Shown piece after piece: positions 24,134-42,091 of a stretch of 42,140 nucleotides of DNA (the first letter of the stretch is position 1; every line of letters begins with the position of its first letter). Below the pieces are notes generated by a model. The model saw only the letters and a list, made by a program, of their open reading frames with translations, was not told where the DNA came from and ran no database searches. Made by a program: the position numbers and the translations under genes. The DNA is from Branchiostoma floridae (lineage: Eukaryota; Chordata; Leptocardii; Amphioxiformes; Branchiostomatidae): positions 4,464,211 through 4,506,350 of the forward strand of contig NC_049993.1 of NCBI RefSeq assembly GCF_000003815.2, given 5' to 3'.

Positions 24134-25230
24134 GGGGGCCGCCCTAAGATGCGCCCTGCCCTAAGATGCCCGGATTTTTTGCTGATCTTATTACGCGCGT
24201 TTGTTGCCACTGACTATGATGATTAGAAAGTTAGATAAACCAAGTCCAAACAAACAGCTTTTTTTCTTAAAAAAAAACATTTACACATATTCACTTCCTT
24301 TTTTGAAGACAGAATTTTCACAATAATGTTGGTAGCGTTGGTAGCGCAAATTGAGCAAATGACAGACAGCATGACTGGTCCCTTTGTTTTTCCACAACCC
24401 CTGTAATGTTTTACAAAAGATGCACCACAACATTCATATTTGTTCATGACTTTGAAGGTTATTATAGCCTATAGGATTTCAACCCCTAAAAAATGGCTGT
24501 CGCCTGAGAAGATGCGAAGAATTCAAATAGTAGCCAAAATGGAACAATTCAGTTCACAAAATGATTGTTCGGCAGATGAAACCAGCTACCCAGGCCCTCT
24601 GTCCGATCAGGTCAGATCACTACTATCACTGATCTTGGAGGCTGTGTGAGGAGGTTTATGCCTGTCGCCAGATTCTGTAACAAACGTTACCACCACGAGT
24701 ACGATGGTTGCCACGGTTATATTATCCATGTATAAGACTAGAAATGGCCGTTTTTGTGACGCATTACAATTTTCCTGGTGGAACAAAAAAAGGGTCATTG
24801 ACTGCCATTTGTATCCCACCCTGCTTACAAAATGTTGTACAGAAATGACTGTAACAAACGTTACCATTGTTTGATACTTTCTAAGCATGCAGTCTGACCC
24901 GGTGCAAAAATGCTGCCCACTTTTGTTTGTCTAAATTGGTCACCAGCTTCCGAAGAGAGCAAATTCTAAAAGCGTGGCAAGTTAGGGCGCACTGTCCAAC
25001 GCAGCTCAAAATCGGAATTTATATTCACGATAACCTCCTCGGTGTTTGCCAGTTGTAACGCGGAGGGTGAAGGGTTCATGAACAGTATGGATGCCTTCCT
25101 TATTCAAGTATGGTCTCTAGATGAATGTGTTAAAAATCCATTGATCAAAACTTTACCACTCTTTGGCAACTAGTGATGGAGCGCCGTGAGTTCGAGCGCG
25201 TAAAAAAGCGGGCATCTTAGGGCGGCCCCC
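24134..25230. mobile_element. 1.1-kb TIR element in the B-C spacer
   Basis: Ends are the exact inverted repeat GGGGGCCGCCCTAAGATGC; the left end has an extra internal GCCCTAAGATGCCCG copy. The C-D spacer lacks it at the corresponding place. No transposase frame seen and no convincing target duplication, so it is an unclassified non-autonomous DNA transposon. Confidence 0.7.
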
Positions 25231-26162
25231 ATTACGCGAACATGTGTTAAATCCACAGCCATGCCGTGGTATGGAAAATGGAGACTCGTACCTACTTTGT
25301 CCTACTACTTTTCACTGACTGCTTTCTCTTATTTCAATTTTGCATTAGTCTTTGTTCAATACCACCATAGATCATCATGTATCATATCTTTCAACTAAAC
25401 TGAAATGACACAATGACACGGAGCCTGTTGTAATAAGTGTTACATTGACTTTACATTTGAACACTGACGTTTAGTCAGCGTTGTTACATTGCCTAGAAGC
25501 CTGGATTACGTAAATTTTTACTTTTAACAGGATGTGTCACTGTTACTTTACTTACATACGTCTACAATACAAATAACGGCTCGACAACATCCGACTGTGT
25601 TCAAGCGTCTGAATACGGTTAACATTACTGATACACCTGGTTGCAGTTCTACATGCAGTACGTTTTGGATGATTGCAAAGTTTTCCACACCATGCTGCTT
25701 TTATACAGTGAGAACGTGTACATGAATGTTGATAATGCGTAACACAAAAATGTTACAACAAAACTACACAATTTCAGTGACATAAGCGCATGTGAACTGA
25801 CGAATCTGTCGACAGGGCAGCCAAAACAGGATACAAGAGGATTTTCGTTTGGTCGTAGACTGCAAATTATAAATATTATCATAGTTATTCCGCCTATCAT
25901 ACTTAAGGCTATGTATTTGTATTGTACTGATCATGAAAAGCGAGAAGCCGAACCTGCAATTCATCCTAGTAGAGTGCAGTAGTAGTATATATGCTAATGA
26001 TTAGTATACTAGTATAGTTGTTGACGACCTGTACTTGGCCCACAGAGGCACAAGTTACAATAAAAGTCGGTTATTCATGCAGACAATACGTTTCCAATTG
26101 TCATCTAATATATGATGTTTCGGTGGCATATTTCAAGCAATAAAAGCGAGCGTGATTGAAGA

Positions 26163-26168
26163 TTTATT
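26163..26168 (-). terminator. Candidate polyadenylation signal of copy C
   Basis: AATAAA on the minus strand, 40 bases after the copy C stop codon. The homologous position in copy D (about 35570-35580) reads GTTAATT on the plus strand, so the hexamer is not kept there. For copy B a possible AATAAA lies about 260 bases past the stop, at 13243-13248. Confidence 0.4.
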
Positions 26169-26207
26169 GACAAGCTCCTTGAACTGGGCGTGCTTCTACT
26201 TCTTTGA

Positions 26208-33027
<6,820 letters not shown>

Positions 33028-33677
33028 CCTTTCCTGCTACAGACTTGATACGATACAGTACTGCAAGAAATTTGAAGTGGTAAGGCCACGAGTCATGGTC
33101 ATCGGGGACTAGCTATTATAGTATGGATCTAGAGAAAATTATCAAACAGGGAACTGTCCAGGGAGGGAAAGGATAATATCTGAGAATGGACGAGCATCAC
33201 ACTACAAGAAAAGTAGAAAACAGAAAAGGGCGGAGAAAACTGGTTGCCAGATCTTGTATGGTGCCCAACTATCAAATAATTAGAATAAGGAATATATGGC
33301 AGGGGAAAGAGAGAGAGGAGGTCTACAAAAACCAAACTATACGTGACACATTGTTCTTCCGTAAAAGTCTTTGATCTCTTACCTTTTTGTGTTTCATATC
33401 TTGTACAAGTATTTGACCCCTAGAAATTTTTACTAGCAACCAGACCCTAAGACATTAACGCTACTTTCTCACCTTCGAATATCGCGATAGATGACAGTTT
33501 CCGCCCAGTCACTGAACAAAATGGATGTTTAAATGTCTCCAGCGTCCCTGGTCGAGATGTATACGGCTTCAGTTCTCGGAAATGTGCCAACAGTAATTTA
33601 AAAACACATACGGGCCGTTTATATTTGGTCAGTACGCGAGCTGCAATTTGCCTAATTTGAGCTCCGATTGCCGCTTA

Positions 33678-34123
33678 GGCCACGTTGATTTGATTACAAT
33701 GATGACATCCGCGCTCGCACCAATTTTTTGCCATCCCCCCCCCCCCCCAAAAAAAAGTTTTCGACCACACAATAAATTGTACAAAGCAGCTGTAAAATGA
33801 GCACAAATATTCCGTAGATTGAAAAAAAGTATCAGAAAACAGATAACTAATGCCATATATAGAATGCCAAAATGAATCTAAAGTCAAAGAATAAGATGTG
33901 AAAGGACGGAAAGAAAAAAAAATCTATTGTTGGTTGGGGGAGGTACCAGTAGAGAAAATTCAGGTCCAGAGGATCATGGTATACCAATGTGTGTTTAGTC
34001 CTATGTTCAGCCTTCCTGGCCACTTTGATTTCATACTGAAGGCAACTTTTTTTTTATTCGCTCGCTCGCATCAGTTTTGGAGTTCCCGGAGGATGTCATC
34101 CATATAATCAAATCAACATGGCC
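33678..34123. mobile_element. Harbinger-like MITE in the C-D spacer
   Basis: Ends GGCCACGTTGATTTGATTA and its complement, flanked by TTA on both sides (33675-33677, 34124-34126). Interior has a C-run/A-run junction. Its ends continue with GATGACATCC, as in the element at 3030-3519, so both belong to one family. It splits the conserved upstream block of copy C. Confidence 0.75.
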
Positions 34124-34237
34124 TTACTAGTACTCTAGATGTAGCGCTATACATATATTTGGGCCCAATCCATTGAACAGTAAACAGACAGCGCGTGAAG
34201 CCGGCGCGGTGCCTGGATTATGCAGGATTATGTGCAT

Positions 34238-34245
34238 TATTTATA
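34238..34245 (-). promoter_or_regulatory. Candidate TATA box of copy C
   Basis: The minus strand reads GGTTATAAATAATGC, in the same conserved block as the copy B candidate. About 1.2 kb upstream of the copy C ATG, of which 446 bases are the MITE at 33678-34123. The equivalent place upstream of copy A (12227-12234) reads GATAAATAA, a weaker match. Confidence 0.4.
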
Positions 34246-35638
34246 ACCTTAAACATGACATGTCGACAGTAAAAGAATACATGTATATCACCGGCTGTAG
34301 GTTGCAGTACTAAAAGGTGAAACATCTCAAACCCCCCAAAGCATGTCCCTTCTGGTATTTCTTTTATTTCAATTTTTATACCAAACATGGTCTTGTACCT
34401 ACTTTGCCATGCTACTGTACTGTTCACAGGTTTTCACTGCAGCTGACTGCTAACTCTTGTTTGAATTTCGCCTAGGTCTAACTTTAATGTCAATATACAT
34501 TATGCATGCACCTAATGATTGTAATGGCACGAGTAATTTTGTTTAACTGCGTTAAATAGTCATATGTTGAATTGAATCCTTGTCAATTTTATGTACAGTT
34601 CGAGTCTGTCCCATGGCCCGGCTGAAACTTCCAATGACTATGGAACCATTCCATGCAAGACTAGTCATGTCTAAATAAGAACACGTTGGTATCATTGATA
34701 TCATTATGGTATGAAAAGAGACACTGACCAATGAGAAACTTTTGCAACCCATGAAAACCTCCGAATGACACTACACAGAGCCTGTTGTTACAGTATTACA
34801 TCGACTACACAATTAGTGACGTTTATTCAGCGTTGTTCAGTGGCCTAGTAGCCTGAATATACAACATGGTCTACACTTTCAACAGGAAGCGTTAAAGTTA
34901 CTTTACGTGCATTCGTACTTCTGCAATACAAACAACAGCTCGAAAACACCCGATTGTGTTCAAGCGTCTGAATACGGTTAACATATCTGGTTGCAGTTTC
35001 ACATGCAGCATGTTTTAAATGACAGCAATCTTTTCACATGTTTGCTGCTTCTATACAGTGAGAACGTGTACATGAATGTTGATAATGCATAACACAATAA
35101 TATTAGAACAAAACTACACAATTTTGAAATCATGACGTAAGCATAATTATCTAAACTGACGAATCTGCCGACAGGGCAGCCAAAACAGGATACAAGAGGA
35201 TTTTCGTTTTGTCGTAGACTGCAAATTATGCTATAGTTATTCCGCCTATTATACACAAATATGTATCCACATTAATACAATCGTTTAAACCATCTGTAAC
35301 AAAATTTGTATGTTTGTATTGTACTGATCATAAAAAGCGAAAAGGCAAACCTGAGTGTATACGTAGTAGTAGTATATATGCACATTATTAGTATACTAGT
35401 ATATTACGTTTATGTCTTGACTCAATAGTTGTTGACGACCTGTACTTGGCCCACAGAGGCACAAGTTACAATAAAAGTCGGTTATTCATGCAGACAACAC
35501 ATTTCCAATTGTCATCTGATATATGATTTTTCGGTGGCATATTTCAAGCAATAAAAGCAAGCGTGATTGCAGGTTAATTGACAAACTCCTTGAACTGACC
35601 ACGCTTTTACTTCTTACACCTGGCCAAACTCGCTTTAA

Positions 35639-38600
35639 CTACACGCGGTCACCTCTATTGGCAGGGTCGCTTGAACGCCCCTTCTTGAACTTAAAATGCA
35701 CCCATTCCAGTGCGAAGACTAAGATGGAGGTCCCCATCCCAATCATGAGATAGTAGAAAGCCCCATTCAATTGCTCCATATCCAGCACGCCCTCTTGAGT
35801 GGAGCCAGTGGAACATTTGTACATCTTCTTGTTAAACCATCTGTGAAAGAATGAGAAAAGTCTCAGTGAGTAACGTTTTGTAAAATGATATAGTAAAAGA
35901 GTAAACTAATAAAGATATTTTATCACCCCGAGAAAAAAATTCTTACAATTCTAATAGGGTAAAGTTCTGTGGCAATTTGGAAGGAAATTAAATGACAGTC
36001 TTTAGTACGAAAACGGCGGGCATTTAAGTACATACGTGTGTCTCATAATGGTTATAAAATTAGCATGAATCTGTGTTGGTAGAATACATTATAGAAAAAT
36101 TGGTATCACTGTACTTCCAACACTGATTTAAACTATAGGGACTTACCCCTCTAAATGTTCGGTCAATCTCCGTCGACCTTGTTCACAGAATGACCCTTTC
36201 TATGTCCAGCAGTGACGTCAGGAACACACCACTTTTGCAGGAGGGGGGTGATAAGTATCAGAAAGTCTATGTCGCCCCCACCCGTCTCTGTTGAGTGTGG
36301 GCCTGTGGGCTCTAACGTACACTGCCTCCTTCACTCCTCGCAAGAAGAAATCCTGTTCTGATTCTAGGAATTTGACTTTGTCCAACGAAATGGAATGTCC
36401 CGGAGACTCTAGGTGTATATGTCGCGACACCTCAGAGTTGACAGAGCTAGGACGCCGATGTTCGCCGGAACCTTGTTTTCAGTGCACCTTCCGCCTCACC
36501 AATGTGCTAATTACTTGCTTAAGGCGAGTCAATCCGGTCTCGAGTCATGATGGCAGACCATGTGTACCTGTCAATCATTGCTCGATGTAGGCTGTTAACT
36601 TCAAGGCCTGTGTCTTTCCTAGTCTATGTATGTTGCTGCCGGTCTGCCCGGCCTCCTCTTCCCATACCTGGGCGTCCAATGTAAATTTCCTTACATGGGC
36701 TTTTGTTAGTTTGCCCTTGACACGCGATGTGGTACACTACCCCACATCTACTTTCTTTAGACGTTTTGTCCTTAGGTGCCACTAGGAAATTCTGGAGCGT
36801 ACCTGTCGGTTTGCAGCAAGTCTTAATCCCATATTTGTTGAAAACCCAGCTAAGGGCTTCTGAGGTTCCTTTCAAATGGGGCAAAACAACTAAGCCTCTG
36901 TTTGTTTTGGTAGAAGACCGGTTTTGAGTGGTGTTATTTTCAAGTTGTGACTTAGGTGTAGTGGCCTTTTTGATCGCGCATTCTGGGTAGCTACACACTT
37001 TCAGTGCCTGAATCAGGTGGTCTTTCTCTCTCTCTTTATCCCGATGGTCTGCGTTCCAGAAAGGCCTAGATGTTCCAGTTACAAAGTGCACACATATACA
37101 CCTAGAGTCTCCGAGAAATTCCATTTCGTTGGACAAAGTCAAAATCCTAGACTCAAAACAGGATTCCTTCGCGCGAGGAGTGAAGGAGGCAGTGTAAATT
37201 AGAGCCCAACGGCCCACACTCAACAGAGACGGGGGGCGACATAGACTTTCTGATACTTATGACCGCCTCCTGCAAAAGTAGTGTGTTCCTAGATCCTGAC
37301 GTCACTGCTGGAGATAGAAAGGGTCATTCTGTGAACAAGGTCGACGGAGATTGACCGAAACCAAGTAAGCAACAAAGCAACCAACCATGGCAAGAAAGCG
37401 ACCAAACAAGTAAAAAAGCAAGCAAGAAAGCAACCTATCATGCAACAAGAAAGCAACCAACCAACCAAGCTAGAAAGCAAGCAATAAAGCAACCAAGCAA
37501 TTAATCAGTCAAGCAGCGTGGCGGCTGTGACGACATGTCGACAGCTTCATGAGAAAATGCCATATACCTTGATGTGGTTGACCTAATAGCATGTTCTTTA
37601 CCTTGACAGCAACATCTCTATCAACATAAGGTCACCTGTTCGTAAGGGCGTCCATCTGCCCGTCCTCTGTCATCTTCATCAGGGCCTGGTTGATCTCGGC
37701 CCGGTAGGGTGAACCAACCGGAAACGGAAATACGACCTCATACTTGAAGAAGTACTCGTCGGTGAGGATGACCATGTCACACCTCTCGTTGAGGATCTCG
37801 TACTCGTAGGTGGTTGGGGAGATGAAGATAAAGTCGCCCTTAGCAGCGCGCTCAAATGCCTGACGGGACGTGTTGAAGAGGACCTCGTCTGTGACGGACA
37901 CAATACAACGACAATTTCGACTCTCGGAAAGGACACCAAGTATTTGAATAACCGGGTCTGGTACAATGACATTGCTTTCATAAAATAAGAGTTCAATGAC
38001 TCCCAAATATGTTAATCACAAGGTTATTACCTCCATGAAATGTCATGGAGGTTATATTTTACCCAGCGTTTGTGTGTGTGTGTGTGTCTGTCTGTCTGTC
38101 TGTCAACAAGATAACTCAAGAACGGCTGGATGGATTGGTTTCATACTTGGTGTGTTGGTAGGGTGTGATGAAAGCTGGAAGTGATTAGATTTTGGGCCCC
38201 CTAGCGGCTTCCCTTGGTACTGCAGCTTCATTACCTGAATTTTGGTCGAGATATCGACCGATGGTCTTAAAAGGTTCCTCTTGAGAATTCTTCATGAACT
38301 TGACTAATGTATATTTCTTGTAGGTCCCGTACGGCACGTCCGTCTGCCGAGCCAGATCAGCCAGGCTCCTGATGCTCCGCTCTGTTGATGGTCTGGACAG
38401 GAAGGCAGCTAAGTTGGCTGGAGAAGTAGCACGTCCAAGAAAAAAACAACAAGCGTTATCGAATAACGACAAAAGTACGGTGACTATGAAAATATGCTAC
38501 GTCATTTTATCTGGACACACAACCTTTAGTTTTATTTGTTGGTTTTATTGAATACTATGTTGGCTTTATCATAAGAACATCAACACAACGCTTCTTCAGT

Positions 38601-41600
38601 TATACGAAATACAGTAGCCTGTAGCTCGCCAGTGTAAGATGCGACCATAACCAGGATCACGAACCACCAGGCACCGACTATGACTCTTCCTGCGGATGAT
38701 CGGGGAAGAAACTCCTGCCCCTGACACACAGCAGCTCCAAAGGTAGACCTACAGGAAGACAGACAGCAAAAAGCTATATGTCTCATACAACAACGTCTAA
38801 CATTAGATCAACAATGGAGAAAAAGTGAATGGGTTTACTCTTTACAGGGTCATAACTAGCAAAGGGTTATTCAAATCGTTTATGTTAATATGCTATAGGC
38901 TCACGGATGGCTTCCACGTCAAAAGCTGCTAGTCACGAACGAACCTACCAGAGACTGTTGACGAGGCTGAGGTTGTCTGCCTCCTTCTCTGACACCTCTC
39001 CTCGCCCAGCTGCCTTGGACCACTCGTACGGGTTCAGACGGCCGTTTGCAGCCATGACAAGACTCACTCCCACAACAGCGGCCACAAAGGTGAGCCACAC
39101 CTGCGAAAGACAAAACGATCTTTGATTGGGAGGATAAGGCTTGCTGCCATGAATTCGAAACTGACTGACCAACTAATGAGATGCATGGTTGAAAATGTTT
39201 TTGATACGCACCTCCGCAGAAAATGGTCCCATGAACTGGAAGATGCCTTGACCTTCATGACGATTTGACTTCTTCATGGTCAGGAAGTAACCACGTGTCC
39301 GTATTGGGATGGAGTACTCGACTTTTTCCCAGCCTGCATATCCAGTGCGCATGGCCATGCCAACTAGAAGCAAGTCATACTGTGGAAATCGACAAGTAGG
39401 GAAGGCCGTTAATTCTTGAAGCCAACAGCTAATTCGAAGAAAGGGTATGCCAGGTTGTATGAATAGTAGTATTTATGTAATGACTAATATTCCTATAAAA
39501 TACGTCTTATACTGGACTTACTTCGAGGTCTTGTGCAGATTTTAACTGATAAAAGGGAAACAATGTACTATCAATACAGGGATGAGTATGTAGTATACAA
39601 GCTGTAAACCAGTCTGGGTTAAAAAACAGTTTGGGTACCCAGGATGCTTTAAGTGTTTGTTTGTTTGTTTGTTTGTTTGTTTATTCGCACACAAGTGTTA
39701 CATTAAAACACAAAACGAAAACAATGGATAAAACAGGTGCAGGAGGAGGGAAAAAGCTTGGGAAGCTTATACTTAGCCCTCCTCCTTTAAACTAAACAAA
39801 ATTGATTATGATATATAATAATAAAGTAAAGTAATACATAGAATAATAATGATACAATAAGGATAAACAAGTAATTAATGGTATGAATTAACAATGAATG
39901 ATAAAGTAACGTAATATGTAGAAAATGATAATGATGCAATAAGGAAAACCATGTAATTAATGGTTTGACTTAACAATAAATAATAAATCAGCATAATACT
40001 TAGAAAATGATAATAGTGCAATAAGGATGATCAAATAATGGAATGAATTAAGATAATATGATTTAAAAAAAACTGTGGCTACTACAGGGGGCTCGGATGG
40101 ATTAACAGATGGATTTTCAGATTACGTTTAAAAGTCAGGAGAGAGGAGGTAAGATTCTTAAGGGAGGGGGGAAGATCGTTCCATATTTTAACACACTTGT
40201 ATTTAACAGACATTTGGGCAAGAGAGGTTCTGAATAGGGGGATGTGCAGATTTGTGCTTTGGCGAGTTTGATAATTGTGAAACTGCGAGTGAAAATTAAG
40301 AAAGCTGTCAAAGGTATCGGGGAGAGTATGGTTTATGTGTTGGGCTGTGAATAGAGCAAGCTGAAATCTGTTAACGTCATAGATATTCAAAATTCTAAGT
40401 TTCTCAAATAGTGGTGAAGAGTGAGTATAGAAACTCGAACATGTCGCAATGCGTAGAAATTTTTTCTGTAGAATTAATAAAGGGTGTAGAGAAGTTTTAT
40501 AGTCGTTTCCCCAAACAATACTACAATAAATGAGATATGGATAGATTAGACTGTTATATATGGTTATCAAGGTTCTCTGGGATAAAAGATGTCTAATTTT
40601 CCCTATGATCCCGATAGTTTTTGAAATTTTATTTAATATCATAGCAATGTGGGGTTTCCATGTTAGCCGATCATCAATAAGTACTCCTAGGAACTTAGCC
40701 TGGCATTCTTGGGAGAGAGGAAGGTTCTTTAGGAAGATTTTGGTATTTTTCTTATCATAAGTCTTGTTTTTACTACAAAAGATAAGATAGTACGTCTTTT
40801 TAATATTAACAGATAGCTTGTTGGTTTCGAACCATGTGATGACTTTTTCTAATTCCTGATTGGTTAGACGTATTAACGAATCATAGTCTGCATGTGAGAG
40901 GAAGAGATTTGTATCATCAGCAAATAGGATAAAAAAGAATATTTTGGATGCTTCAGCAAGATCATTAACATATATTAAAAACAATAAGGGTCCCAGAATT
41001 GATCCCTGGGGAACCCCACAATTTATCAGTTTGCATGAAGTGTCAGAGCGTGGGCATAGAGGTTGACAAGGTTCAGACCACCGTTTTCCACAGAGTTCTA
41101 CAAAGTTTTTCTCCCAACCCTTTCAGGACCACCATTCCAGATAAAAGAATTTTTTCTCATCCTCCAGGAAATGTTTGCTTGTATGGGAATGAAGGATATC
41201 ACGCCAGCTATCGCAACAACCGAGTTTCAGTTTCTTAAATGTCTCTAGTTTTCGCAATTGTTTTGGGAGACAATTTTTCATTTAAAAATGACATGCACAA
41301 AATTGGGAATTTTCACGTGGAAGTAAACTTATCACCTATAATTTAGACACGAAAATACGACTAATATCGAAACAGACTACAATCATAACCAAACCAATAA
41401 TAATACATGTAAACTCCTACGGCGGACGAAATGAACAAATGATCTGTCTTTGTTTTGCTTCATCTCGTGAGACACTCGTGCAGGAAAAAGAGCAAAAAAA
41501 AAAAGGTGAGGACCCACCTTCTTCGACTCAGCCGCTGCTATGATCCTAGGCCGCACCCTACTACCAAGCGTGATGTCCCAGGTGAAGTTCAGGCGCGAAG

Positions 41601-41978
41601 CTAGCATCTCCAGCATGTCTACAAAATAGCCTTGATACGGAGTTGACCCAGCCTCACCACTTTTGCTTGGTTTCTTCATGAAGAATGGTTTACTCTGCAA
41701 AGCAAGATGGATTCAGCATAACTGGTGACGGATTGTAGTTAAATGATCCAAGAACACTTGACACCTCAAATATTGGTCTTGAGTGAAGTAAAGACGTAGC
41801 TTACCAGACCAGTATAGACTCGGAGGTGCCGTCCCGAGAGGAGGTGAGTTTCGGTGGGTTTCTGCCATCCGGACTGGATCTCAGCCGCGTCTTCTGCAGT
41901 CCAGGTCCCCACCTGCTGACAGAAATATCCATTCAATCAACGAGTTACATGCACTTGGCTCCTCATACACTGACACGA

Positions 41979-42055
<77 letters not shown>

Positions 42056-42059
42056 GAGA

Positions 42060-42091
<32 letters not shown>

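Larger units (their letters stand above)
23281..26207. other. Spacer between copy C 3' end and copy B 5' end
   Basis: No exon recognised. Contains the copy B upstream block (about 23885-24040), the TIR element at 24134-25230, a block at about 25465-25545 shared with the other spacers, and the 3' flank of copy C (about 25640-26207), closely similar to the flank of copy D at about 34995-35638. The similar short open frame in both 3' flanks is a consequence of the duplication. Confidence 0.7.
33028..35638. other. Spacer between copy D 3' end and copy C 5' end
   Basis: No exon recognised. Contains the copy C upstream block split by the MITE at 33678-34123, a shared block at about 34822-34920, and the 3' flank of copy D (about 34995-35638). 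It is the least invaded spacer and the best reference for the duplicated unit. Confidence 0.7.
39655..41122 (-). mobile_element. 5'-truncated LINE in copy D intron 9
   Basis: A non-LTR retrotransposon on the same strand as the gene. Its 3' end is a (CAAA)n tail (plus strand TTTG repeat, 39655-39682), preceded in element orientation by an A/T-rich 3' UTR with 80-base tandem repeats and by a reverse transcriptase fragment. The endonuclease domain and the 5' half are missing. The same intron in copy C is 274 bases and has no element. Confidence 0.8.

Noticed and set aside
25649-25964. A conserved small protein shared by the flanks at 25649-25964 and 34999-35256
   Set aside because: The similarity is of the DNA as a whole, in the duplicated 3' flank; start codons and frames are not preserved in a way that shows selection on a protein.
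41063-41248. Plus-strand frame with TEFYKVFLPTLSGPPFQIKE
   Set aside because: It overlaps the 5' part of the LINE reading frame on the other strand, has no ATG near its start, and no recognised domain.
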